From positions 10,321 to 23,422 of the forward strand of contig DPJQ01000233.1 of NCBI GenBank assembly GCA_003542935.1: a stretch of DNA of 13,102 nt, read 5' to 3'. The notes below the pieces were generated by a model, which was not told the origin of the DNA, did no database searches, and was given only the letters and a program-made list of their open reading frames with translations. Both the position numbers and the translations under genes were made by a program. This document shows positions 7,258 through 13,102 of the stretch, one piece after another (positions within the stretch are counted from its first letter, which is position 1; the number at the start of each line of letters is the position of its first letter). The stretch comes from Lachnospiraceae bacterium (GTDB taxonomy: Bacteria; Bacillota; Clostridia; Lachnospirales; Lachnospiraceae).

Positions 7258-7692
7258 ATGTATAACCCGTTAATGAGTGAACAGTTTTGCCTTAATATTT
7301 TTGGCAATAACGTAACTATTTTCAATATTGCAGAGGGGGAAACGATAAAAGAGGGGGATTTTGTTGCAGTAAACACAAGGACGCTGATGGCGGGCACCCC
7401 GAAAAAGGAAAGCGGCTATTGCACAGTCGGCTGCGCCTCAAGGATCGTGACAAATGAGGCGGGGCAGAAAATGGTAATCTGCCATGACGGTATTTTTGTT
7501 GCGAAGAATACGCCGATACCGGAGCATACCATTACAGAAGATTGCTGCGGAAGGGCCTGTTATTTTGAAAACCGCAATACGGTTTCCATGGATAACATCA
7601 ACACCACAAAGGCCGGGGAAATCCTGAGCGTTGATGAGAAAAGAATTCTCCTGAAGATAGACATTGGCGATAGGAGGGGAATGGAATGGTAA
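7258..7692 (+). CDS. Putative capsid decoration (cement) protein
   Basis: A 144-aa protein placed directly before the major capsid gene. It is rich in short beta strands, with EGETIKEGDFVAVNTRT near the start and TTKAGEILSVDEKRILLKIDIGD near the end. That pattern of an entry strand plus an AGxIL-(S/D)VD-xxxxLLKI ending resembles DUF2190-type decoration proteins next to phage capsid genes. Cysteines are unusually frequent for a phage head protein (C11, C55, C59, C74, C95, C96, C100 by rough count). AGGAGG at 7244-7249 overlaps the preceding stop, eight bases before the ATG. The stop overlaps the capsid start by 7 nt. The family assignment is tentative; a head-fibre or other head-associated role is also possible. 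Confidence 0.45.
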   Translation: MYNPLMSEQFCLNIFGNNVTIFNIAEGETIKEGDFVAVNTRTLMAGTPKKESGYCTVGCASRIVTNEAGQKMVICHDGIFVAKNTPIPEHTITEDCCGRACYFENRNTVSMDNINTTKAGEILSVDEKRILLKIDIGDRRGMEW

Positions 7693-8585
7693 TAAGCACG
7701 CAGAACCTCAGTTTAATATTCCGTGGATACTCTGCAACGTTTAATAAAAGCTTTGAGGAGGCAGAGGCAAATTACCCTAAAGTGGCGATGGTAATCCCTT
7801 CTGTAACAAGGGAAAACACCTATGGCTGGATGGGCCAGATGCCCAATATGAGGGAGTGGATCGGGGAACGGGAAATAGCCAATTTATCCGCGTATGACTA
7901 CGAGATCAAGAACAGGGATTTTGAACTGACCATACAAGTCCCTGTCGATGACATTGCTGACGACCAGTATGGGATGTATGGGCCGGTTGTTGCTGAAATG
8001 GGATCATCCGCAAAAAAACATCCGGACTCATTGGTTTTTAGTTTAATGGGGGATGGTTTCACGAAAAAATGCTATGATGGAGCCAGCTTTTTCAGTGACA
8101 AGCATCCGCTGGACAGAAACGGCAAAAAAACGCAGTCGAATATGGGGAACAAAAAGCTGAGTGCGAAGTCCTATGCGGAGGCCAGGGTGCAGATGATGAC
8201 TATTCTGGGTGAGCATGGACGGCCGCTGAACATCGTCCCGGATCTCCTGGTGGTTTCCCCGCAGAATGAAGCCGTTGCCAGGGAACTTCTGTTTGCCGAT
8301 CTTATCGCCGGGAGTTCCAATGTAAATAAGAATACATGTGTCCTCCTGGTAGTCCCGGAACTGTCGGGCTATGCGGAACAGTGGTACCTGCTTTGCACAA
8401 AGCGGAATATCCGTCCGTTTGTATTCCAGGAAAGGGAGAAGCCCAAGCTTATATGTAAAAACAACGAAAATGATGACAATGTTTTCTTCCGAAACGAAGT
8501 CATCTACGGGATCAAGGCAAGGTACAATGCCGGCTTTGGCATGTGGCAGCTGGCTTACGGGAGCACAGGGACAGCGGAGGGGTAA
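7686..8585 (+). CDS. Mu gpT-like major capsid protein
   Basis: At 299 aa it has the length of Mu gpT (about 305 aa), so it looks complete. Family features are the start VISTQNLSLIFRGYSATFNK, the WIGEREIANLSAYDYEIKNRDFE region, VPVDDIADDQYGMYGP, the loop DGASFFSDKHPL, LVVSPQNEAVARELL, and the C-terminal NEVIYGIKARYNAGFGMWQLAY. These proteins have the HK97 fold and assemble the icosahedral shell after protease maturation. AGGAGGGG lies seven bases before the ATG, and the gene overlaps the previous one by 7 nt. No stop or frameshift is present, which argues that the shell gene is still selected. In Mu the protease/scaffold genes come before the capsid gene; here the protease follows. Confidence 0.9.
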   Translation: MVISTQNLSLIFRGYSATFNKSFEEAEANYPKVAMVIPSVTRENTYGWMGQMPNMREWIGEREIANLSAYDYEIKNRDFELTIQVPVDDIADDQYGMYGPVVAEMGSSAKKHPDSLVFSLMGDGFTKKCYDGASFFSDKHPLDRNGKKTQSNMGNKKLSAKSYAEARVQMMTILGEHGRPLNIVPDLLVVSPQNEAVARELLFADLIAGSSNVNKNTCVLLVVPELSGYAEQWYLLCTKRNIRPFVFQEREKPKLICKNNENDDNVFFRNEVIYGIKARYNAGFGMWQLAYGSTGTAEG

Positions 8586-8591
8586 GACCGT

Positions 8592-9131
8592 ATGGAATTC
8601 TACACTGAAATATTGTCCCAGGAAGAAAAACTGACGGAAGCGCCTGAGTATATCAGGCTGCTTCCGTTAGGCCGCATATCGTCGGAAAAAGGCGATTTCC
8701 TGGTAGACCGTGGAAGCTTCCAGGCAATGAAAGGGCATATGGAACGCCGTGGCATAGACATTGTGATTGATTATGAGCATCAGACACTGAAAGATATCCA
8801 GGCACCGGCAGGGGGATGGATCAAGGAGCTTGTCCTGAAAAATGATGGCATTTATGCCAAAGTTGAGTGGACAGCCAGGGCACGGGAATACCTGCGAAAC
8901 AAGGAATACAGGTATCTTTCCCCTGTCGTGCTGGTGGGGAAAAATGACCACAGGGCTTTAAGGCTCCATTCCGTGGCCCTGACCAATACCCCGGCTATCA
9001 ATGGGATGGTGCCTATTGTCAATTCCATAAGCGGGATTGCCGGTGCCGACGATGGACGGGACGGCACGTACAGGGAAGTATGCCGGCTGTTGAATCTGAG
9101 CGAATCGGATTTTTTCCTGTATGGCATATAA
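8592..9131 (+). CDS. Short Mu gpI-like prohead protease
   Basis: A 179-aa protein with the full Mu-like protease domain. Landmarks are LLPLGRISSEKGDFLVDRGSF near the start, the VIDYEHQT motif with H63, GGWIKELVLKNDGIYAKVEWT, the YRYLSPVV motif with S110, and LHSVALTNTPAINGMVPI. H63 and S110 are the likely catalytic residues by analogy with other prohead proteases. Mu gpI is about twice as long because its C-terminal half, also made separately as gpZ, is the capsid scaffold. Here the reading ends soon after the protease domain (REVCRLLNLSESDFFLYGI), so the scaffold part is absent. The end overlaps a possible upstream start of the next gene. It probably processes the neighbouring capsid or decoration proteins. 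Confidence 0.83.
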   Translation: MEFYTEILSQEEKLTEAPEYIRLLPLGRISSEKGDFLVDRGSFQAMKGHMERRGIDIVIDYEHQTLKDIQAPAGGWIKELVLKNDGIYAKVEWTARAREYLRNKEYRYLSPVVLVGKNDHRALRLHSVALTNTPAINGMVPIVNSISGIAGADDGRDGTYREVCRLLNLSESDFFLYGI

Positions 9132-9141
9132 GGGTGCAAAA

Positions 9142-9423
9142 ATGGATTATGATAGACTGTTAGAAATGATAAGGCCATCTGACATAGCAGATACCTACCA
9201 GCCGGTTGTCAGCCTGATCGGGCTGGAGAACTTTTTAAAACTCTGCCAGTACGCCATGGGGAGTGAGCTTTACTTCCCGACATTGGAGGGTATCCTGCGG
9301 AATACGCGGAGGCGTGTAATATTGCAGGAATATAACGGTTATAACCTGCAGGAGCTCTCAAAAAAATATGGCCTGACACAAAGCCGTATAAGGAACCTTC
9401 TGAAACGCCGTAATAAGCCTTGA
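9142..9423 (+). CDS. Mor/C-family transcription activator
   Basis: A 93-aa protein of the Mor transcription activator family. An N-terminal dimerisation part (about 1-50, with PVVSLIGLENFLKLCQYAMGSELYFPT) is followed by a helix-turn-helix (about 65-90, YNLQELSKKYGLTQSRIRNLLKRR). I start at the ATG at 9142, with AAGGGTG just before it; the ATG at 9121 inside the protease gene lacks a clear ribosome site. In Mu, Mor and C activate middle and late promoters that have poor -35 boxes. Here the gene is last in the head operon rather than in the early operon. It would therefore amplify its own operon once transcription begins, by binding the leader dyad at 6301-6318; this is inference. Confidence 0.8.
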   Translation: MDYDRLLEMIRPSDIADTYQPVVSLIGLENFLKLCQYAMGSELYFPTLEGILRNTRRRVILQEYNGYNLQELSKKYGLTQSRIRNLLKRRNKP

Positions 9424-9459
9424 AGGGCAACAGGCAGAATAATATACGCTAACCATAAA

Positions 9460-9493
9460 ACACCCCCGTTATAACGCGTTATAACGGGGGTGT
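9460..9493. terminator. 34-bp perfect palindrome at the convergence of the two operons
   Basis: The sequence is perfectly self-complementary from 9460 to 9493, with no central spacer. Each half is ACACCCCCGTTATAACG or its complement, and the centre holds two abutting copies of the palindrome CGTTATAACG (9467-9476 and 9477-9486). Minus-strand RNA leaving it enters TTTATGG (four T counting the stem edge), so it can terminate the transposition operon. The plus-strand side lacks a T run. Perfect symmetry and nested palindromes also allow a protein-binding site. Confidence 0.6.
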
Positions 9494-9509
9494 GGGCTGC
9501 ATTGTCCCT

Positions 9510-9812
9510 TTAGAAAGAGCGGAGCGTCTCCTTTAACCTGCACGCTTCCATAAACCCGGCCCTGTATGCATAATGTGAAGTCTGGCAGAGGGCCGACAGG
9601 ATGCAGCTGTTTATTTCAAACATGGCGGCTTCCGCATCCTCTAACGGCAAACCCTTTATATAGCCGCTGATATCCTGTGTTATCTGTTCGGCCTGTTCCC
9701 CGACCAGGTCGGCGTTCAGGTTATGTAACAGGAATTCCAGGTATTCAAAGATATTTTCACGGTTAAAACTGATTGCTTTGTCCAATGGCTTGCTGGTTTC
9801 CATATCCATCAT
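9510..9812 (-). CDS. Hypothetical helical protein, last gene of the transposition operon
   Basis: A 100-aa acidic, all-helical protein that I do not recognise. It starts at an ATG preceded by GAAAGGATGAT. Helices are likely at about residues 17-32 (RENIFEYLEFLLHNLNAD), 37-53, 57-75 and 77-97. The C-terminal stretch ending AYRAGFMEACRLKETL resembles the closing helix of several short helical proteins in Firmicute phages, but that is not enough for a name. It lies about 90 bases after the MuB-like gene in the same direction and ends just before the convergent palindrome. Its place suggests a role in transposition control or a cargo function; nothing in the sequence decides this. Confidence 0.65.
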   Translation of the reverse strand: MMDMETSKPLDKAISFNRENIFEYLEFLLHNLNADLVGEQAEQITQDISGYIKGLPLEDAEAAMFEINSCILSALCQTSHYAYRAGFMEACRLKETLRSF

Positions 9813-9873
9813 TTTCTTATCATCCTTTCTGTCAATAATCTTGCCATCCGTCCCCTAATGCAGTATACTCTGT

Positions 9874-9909
9874 ATAGGGAGTGGCTGCTCCCTATGCCTC
9901 TTTTTATTG
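9874..9909 (+). terminator. Plus-strand rho-independent terminator facing the transposition genes
   Basis: ATAGGGAG (9874-9881) and CTCCCTAT (9888-9895) form a perfect 8-bp stem with a 6-base loop, followed on the plus strand by GCCTCTTTTTATT. It overlaps the stop of the minus-strand MuB-like gene. It would stop head-operon transcripts that pass the palindrome at 9460-9493 before they run antisense into the transposition genes. On the minus strand there is no T run after it. Confidence 0.55.
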
Positions 9910-10608
9910 TTCGCCATTCCTAAGCTGGTACGCTGACTGCAGGTGGTCGATATTAAGGGGCTCTTTTTCGTCATCCTGGAACTGTAAGGCAATGTTTAAA
10001 ACCTTTACGCAGTTCCGGATCCCGCCGCGCTGTAAAGCCAGTTTATGGAGGTATAACAGGCCCTCTTTATCAAGGGAATAAGGGGAGAAGATAGCTTCTA
10101 TATCTCCCAGTGACGGCTCCACGATATGCCTGCGGATGCCTATGCGGCTGTAAAGCTGTGCAAAATGGGCCTGTCCCCTGCCGTGCATCCGGTCATATAC
10201 TGTCGGGTTCCCGCATAGGACAACCCCGGATTCCGCCATGTCATTGATCGCCCGGAGGTTTTCCAGGGCCCGGATGGATAAATGCTGCGCTTCGTCAATG
10301 ATGACCAGCCGGGGGGAAGCTGACAAGTAGTCGGTGATCGCGCCGACGAGGGCCCGGTCTGTGCCGCGCTGCAGCTTCCCGATATAGGAAAGGATCCTTT
10401 CGCAGACCCCTTTTACTGACTTTTCGCAGTCCTTCAGCTCTATGTAGATCGCATCGGGGTGGGTTTTTACATACTGCTTTAATGCGACGGTCTTCCCCAG
10501 CCCGGCATCCCCGTAAATCAGCGAGATATCCCCCGCGGCCTCCGCAAAAGAGACCGCCATTACAATTTCGTCAAGTGTCTGTGTGTGCGCTGTTTCCAGC
10601 TTTTTCAT
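9904..10608 (-). CDS. MuB-like AAA+ ATPase (transposition target selector)
   Basis: A 234-aa AAA+ ATPase. Walker A is GDAGLGKT (residues 33-40), Walker B LVIIDE (101-106) followed by AQHLS, and a sensor-1-like VVLCGNP (129-135) and SRIG (R155, possible arginine finger) follow. A C-terminal helical part ends the protein. It is close in size to MuB/TniB/IstB-type partners of DDE transposases, which bind target DNA with ATP, activate the transposase and give target immunity. It starts 11 bases after the transposase stop, with AGGAGG overlapping that region seven bases before ATG, so the two are made together. The long N-terminal DNA-binding extension of MuB is reduced here. The MuB/TniB-like role is firm; target immunity is inferred. 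Confidence 0.88.
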   Translation of the reverse strand: MKKLETAHTQTLDEIVMAVSFAEAAGDISLIYGDAGLGKTVALKQYVKTHPDAIYIELKDCEKSVKGVCERILSYIGKLQRGTDRALVGAITDYLSASPRLVIIDEAQHLSIRALENLRAINDMAESGVVLCGNPTVYDRMHGRGQAHFAQLYSRIGIRRHIVEPSLGDIEAIFSPYSLDKEGLLYLHKLALQRGGIRNCVKVLNIALQFQDDEKEPLNIDHLQSAYQLRNGEQ

Positions 10609-10619
10609 ACTGCTTCCTC

Positions 10620-12596
10620 CTATGCCTGTTTTTGGTATGCCCTGTCAAGCATCTTCTTTTTGAACTTGTCTGCCAGTTCTTTCTGCTTGTCAGACACGGC
10701 TTTTTTCCTTGCGGCATTTTGCTTGAGGGTATCCTCATACTGCCGTTCTATGTCGCCCATTGAAATACGCCGGATATTTTCTTCTATCTTGCTGTTTCTA
10801 ATAACCTCAATGGTTTTGGGCTTGGCAATCTCCGCACATGTCATTTCCTCCGCCTGACGTTTCAGGCGTTCCCCGATTGTTTCCACGCTCCTGGTTATAT
10901 TATCTGCTGTATAGGTGTTCTGTGCTTTCTGCCGGGCTATTTTTTTCCGCCTGTTCTCCCTCTGGTAATCTTCTGCTGTCAGATCCCAGCCTTGCTTTTG
11001 GACTTCTTCAGCCACAAAGAGGAAATTTTCATCCAGGTCAAAGATATATAAAATTTCCGGTTTTGTAGGGTCATACCTCGCGGCAACCTTTTGGCCGATG
11101 TAATTTATACAACTGTCATTGTAGAAATGGATCCCCTTGAATGTAACGCCGTTCCGCTGGACAACCCGCTGCCCTTTTACCCTCATAAGGCTGAAATATA
11201 GTACCTCTTTAGAGGCCCGCCGGACCGTAAAAGGAATGTCTGCGTATACCTGGTTGGGACTTTTCCCATACATCGCATCTCCTGAATGCCCGGTTTCATT
11301 ATATATCCTATATACATATTGATTATGCTGCGTTATGAATTCCTCCAATGTGATCACGTCCATAATAGCCAGGTTTTTTAAATCTTCCGGGCGCTGTTTG
11401 GCGTTACTGCCAGCATAAGAAGGATACATTTTACCCAGCTGCCCCTCAAAAGTGTTGAATAGACGTTCAATAGGTTTCGCTTTTGCGTTATATGGGATTG
11501 CGTAGGTAACTTCTATCTGAAGATTGGCGGCAAGACTGGTAAATATTTTTTCTTTTTCATCGTCGGAGACTATATATTTCCCCTGGGGGTAAAACATGTC
11601 TTGGGCTTTATAATCCTTCCCGTTATCCAGCCGGACGCCATTGGGTATCCCGAAATGTTCAACACCTAATCCAAAACTGCATAAAACAATGTCTGAGTTT
11701 GGGGATTCTGTCCTGACGATGCTTGCCATCACCTTCCGCGTCCTCATATCCATCCAGTAGCTTCCCCATGGCCTTTCTAGTTTCCACCCGCCTTTCCCGT
11801 CAGGAACCCTAACAAATATGTCCCATAAATGATGGTCTGATACCCAAAATTGGTTGGGGAGCAACTTGGAGTAATCCCGTTCCATATAGGGCATACATTT
11901 ATCATCAAAAGCTTTTTCCCCCTCCCGTGCCCTGACTACTGTTGCATCATCCATGTTTTTAACATAATTACGGAATGCTTTAATGCCGGGGAGAAAATCC
12001 CCGTTCAAATTTGCATTCAGCTTTACTTCCCTGTAACAGGATTCTATAGTGGGCTTTGTCTGGCGGAGATAGAGGGAATTAAACAATTCCCTGTATTTCT
12101 TTGGTATTGTGCTTTGCCCCCTGTTATAGCCCCCCCTCCTGTCAACCAGCTTTTCGACCTGGCCCGACTTGCTTTTCTTCATCCAGTCGTATAATGACTT
12201 CTTTGATATCTGGAAATCATGATCCCGGTTCCATTGTTCTACAAACAGGCCCATGATCTCCGTTTTCTTTGCCATCCCCGCTTTTTTTGACTGCTTTAAG
12301 AACTTCCGGTATTCCGCAACCGCCAGGGCCCTTGATTCGCCTTTCCTGCGCTGCTCTTTTGTGCTGGCATAATCCGTGTTAAAAACAGTTTGGGCATCTC
12401 CGGTAGTCTGGTTATGGTAGGCCCTTTGGGCCTGATCCGGAAGTGATTCCAGCGAAACCTCCATGCGCTTGCCACCCTGCCCTGTAGATGATGGGATATA
12501 GCGGGAAACATATTCTTTGTTAGTCGCTTTAGCCCTAACAGCTCTTTCTGTATATCCCAACAGTTCAGCAGCTTCTTTAGTTGTCAACCATACCAT
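10620..12596 (-). CDS. MuA-like DDE transposase
   Basis: A 658-aa transposase matching the MuA layout. An N-terminal Mu-type winged HTH (VWLTTKEAAELLGYTERAVRAKA) is followed by further end-binding helical domains, including KKSLYDWMKKSK. The RNase H-like catalytic core has D254 (WVSDHHLWD), D324 (VRLDNGKDY) and E377 (AKPIERLFNTFEGQLG); D-D and D-E spacings of 70 and 53 are close to those of MuA. The C-terminal beta-barrel Mu-transpos_C domain (YGKSPNQVYADIPF onward) and a basic tail that would contact the MuB-like ATPase complete it. I use the ATG at 12596 because GAGGAAG precedes it by eight bases; the upstream TTG at 12647 has no such site. It should catalyse strand transfer of the element ends. 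No inactivating change is visible. Confidence 0.93.
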   Translation of the reverse strand: MVWLTTKEAAELLGYTERAVRAKATNKEYVSRYIPSSTGQGGKRMEVSLESLPDQAQRAYHNQTTGDAQTVFNTDYASTKEQRRKGESRALAVAEYRKFLKQSKKAGMAKKTEIMGLFVEQWNRDHDFQISKKSLYDWMKKSKSGQVEKLVDRRGGYNRGQSTIPKKYRELFNSLYLRQTKPTIESCYREVKLNANLNGDFLPGIKAFRNYVKNMDDATVVRAREGEKAFDDKCMPYMERDYSKLLPNQFWVSDHHLWDIFVRVPDGKGGWKLERPWGSYWMDMRTRKVMASIVRTESPNSDIVLCSFGLGVEHFGIPNGVRLDNGKDYKAQDMFYPQGKYIVSDDEKEKIFTSLAANLQIEVTYAIPYNAKAKPIERLFNTFEGQLGKMYPSYAGSNAKQRPEDLKNLAIMDVITLEEFITQHNQYVYRIYNETGHSGDAMYGKSPNQVYADIPFTVRRASKEVLYFSLMRVKGQRVVQRNGVTFKGIHFYNDSCINYIGQKVAARYDPTKPEILYIFDLDENFLFVAEEVQKQGWDLTAEDYQRENRRKKIARQKAQNTYTADNITRSVETIGERLKRQAEEMTCAEIAKPKTIEVIRNSKIEENIRRISMGDIERQYEDTLKQNAARKKAVSDKQKELADKFKKKMLDRAYQKQA

Positions 12597-12639
12597 GTTA
12601 TAAACTTCCTCTATGTAGTTGCTAAGAGTTACGTTACTT

Positions 12640-12822
12640 TTAAGCAAGTTCCCCGGCTCTCAACCTTCCCCTCAGCTCATCCAGGGAAAAAGTAATCTTC
12701 GCCACTTTAGAAAAAATGTAGTAGGCATCAACCGTTACCTGGGTAATGCCTTCTTCCAGCATGTATCTTGCCAAATCGGTGAAGTTACCAAAGGTTCCGA
12801 ATGCAGTCTTTATTTCCAACAT
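12640..12822 (-). CDS. Small hypothetical protein in the early operon
   Basis: A 60-aa reading frame between the HTH gene and the transposase. GAGGTG lies eight bases before its ATG, inside the end of the HTH gene, and it stops 43 bases before the transposase start. The spacing and ribosome site argue that it is translated. The sequence (MLEIKTAFGTFGNFTDLARYMLEEGITQVTVDAYYIFSK then a basic helical end) has no family I recognise and no membrane segment. Position in the early transcript suggests a small regulator or transposition accessory protein, which is speculation. Confidence 0.6.
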   Translation of the reverse strand: MLEIKTAFGTFGNFTDLARYMLEEGITQVTVDAYYIFSKVAKITFSLDELRGRLRAGELA

Positions 12823-12829
12823 AAATTTT

Positions 12830-13072
12830 TCACCTCGTTTCTACAGCTTCGGCAACGGCTTTAAACAGATCCTCTAATTCAATATCTAAAACTATGGATA
12901 ATTTTTTTAGAGTCCCAAACGTAGGATTCTTGGTTTTGCTGCATATGACTGATACAGTACTCTTGCTTACATTCATCTGTTCTGCTAACCAGGCTTGATT
13001 TTTGCCTTTGAGGTAAAGTGTTTTTAAAACCAACTTTCCTAAAGGTGTTTTGTTATCTGTCCGTGTAGCCAA
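12830..13072 (-). CDS. Cro/CI-type HTH regulator in the ner position
   Basis: An 80-aa protein with one helix-turn-helix: residues about 27-52 read AWLAEQMNVSKSTVSVICSKTKN, followed by PTFGTLKKLSIVLDIELEDLF. It starts with TTG at 13072, supported by AGGAGG seven bases upstream. It has no protease or oligomerisation domain, so it is the size of Mu Ner (75 aa) rather than of a full lysogeny repressor. As the first gene of the transposition operon it holds the place of ner, which in Mu represses the early and repressor promoters. A single-gene repressor controlling this small element is also possible. The controlling promoter lies outside the window. Confidence 0.75.
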   Translation of the reverse strand: MATRTDNKTPLGKLVLKTLYLKGKNQAWLAEQMNVSKSTVSVICSKTKNPTFGTLKKLSIVLDIELEDLFKAVAEAVETR

Positions 13073-13102
13073 TTCTTTTCCTCCTGTTGAATAATTTAGT
13101 TT

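Larger units (their letters stand above)
6203..13102. mobile_element. Mu-like transposable element carrying a minimal phage-head module (left end and body; right end outside window)
   Basis: The element starts at about 6203, where the hydrolase reading stops matching and repeated GTGAA-type end motifs begin. It continues to at least the HTH gene at 13072. The right operon carries transposition genes (MuA-like, MuB-like and small partners), and the left operon carries Mu-type head genes. Both run inward and converge near 9476. At just under 7 kb it is far smaller than Mu (about 37 kb). It lacks a large terminase, portal, tail, lysis and modification genes. All recognisable genes are full length or compact with good ribosome sites, so it looks maintained rather than decaying. 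It could be a phage satellite, a capsid-forming transposon, or a prophage remnant. The missing right end prevents a check for the target duplication. Confidence 0.75.

Noticed and set aside
6203..9423. Simple left-end fragment of a normal Mu-like prophage
   Set aside because: Genes normally scattered over a Mu head region are adjacent and reordered, and they face the transposition genes within 7 kb; kept only as a weaker alternative.
6377..9423. Gene transfer agent or encapsulin-type cargo shell
   Set aside because: Gene transfer agents keep a large terminase, portal and tail genes, and no cargo enzyme is next to the capsid gene; the transposition genes point to element self-propagation.
9460..9493. 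CRISPR repeat or recombinase attachment site
   Set aside because: It is a single palindrome without further copies or spacers, and no integrase or Cas gene is nearby; a terminator or protein site fits better.
9904..12596. Tn7-like, Tn5053-like or CRISPR-associated transposon
   Set aside because: No TnsA, TniQ, resolvase or CRISPR gene is present; the transposase has the MuA domain order, and the partner genes are Mu head genes.
12597..12647. Upstream TTG start adding 17 residues to the transposase
   Set aside because: The ATG at 12596 has GAGGAAG at eight bases and begins right at the conserved HTH domain; the TTG has no ribosome site and overlaps the end of the 60-aa frame.

Overview
The window looks like chromosome from a Clostridia-type Firmicute, probably Lachnospiraceae. 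The basis is strong AGGAGG-type ribosome sites, a YesN/YesM-type two-component pair next to a glycoside hydrolase, a hicAB pair and Firmicute-style Mu-like genes. Genus cannot be told from the sequence.

Left part (1-4977). A membrane sensor kinase (1630-3453, -) overlaps an AraC-type response regulator (197-1657, -). The pair ends at a rho-independent terminator (126-162). A ribosome site at 10-16 suggests another minus-strand gene starting at the window edge. To the right is a small unknown gene broken by an 89-bp MITE-like element. Removing that element plus one TA exactly rejoins the reading frame. Next comes a complete hicAB toxin-antitoxin operon with its own sigma70-type promoter and a 15-bp direct repeat that looks like an operator, followed by a GC-rich terminator.

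Middle (4978-6203). This is the C-terminal part of a large glycoside hydrolase (GH106 rhamnosidase-like) on the minus strand, carrying two frameshifts. It is cut off at about 6203, where a Mu-like element begins. YesM/YesN regulators often control such carbohydrate genes, so this was probably a plant-polysaccharide utilisation locus.

Right part (about 6203 to the window end). This is a compact transposable element with a phage-head module. Reading inward from the left end on the plus strand are a Mu gp26-like winged-helix protein, a Mu gp27-like DUF3486 protein (putative small terminase), a putative capsid decoration protein, a Mu gpT-like major capsid protein, a short Mu gpI-like prohead protease without the scaffold part, and a Mor/C-family activator. 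Reading inward from the right on the minus strand are a Ner-sized HTH protein, a 60-aa unknown, a MuA-like DDE transposase, a MuB-like AAA+ ATPase and a 100-aa unknown. The two operons converge on a 34-bp perfect palindrome. No large terminase, portal, tail or lysis gene is present. The genes are intact and tightly packed, and the order (capsid before protease, activator last) is not what one internal deletion of a Mu phage would leave. The best reading is a capsid-encoding mini-Mu transposon, possibly a satellite of a Mu-like helper phage; a decayed prophage remains possible. Its right end lies beyond the window.
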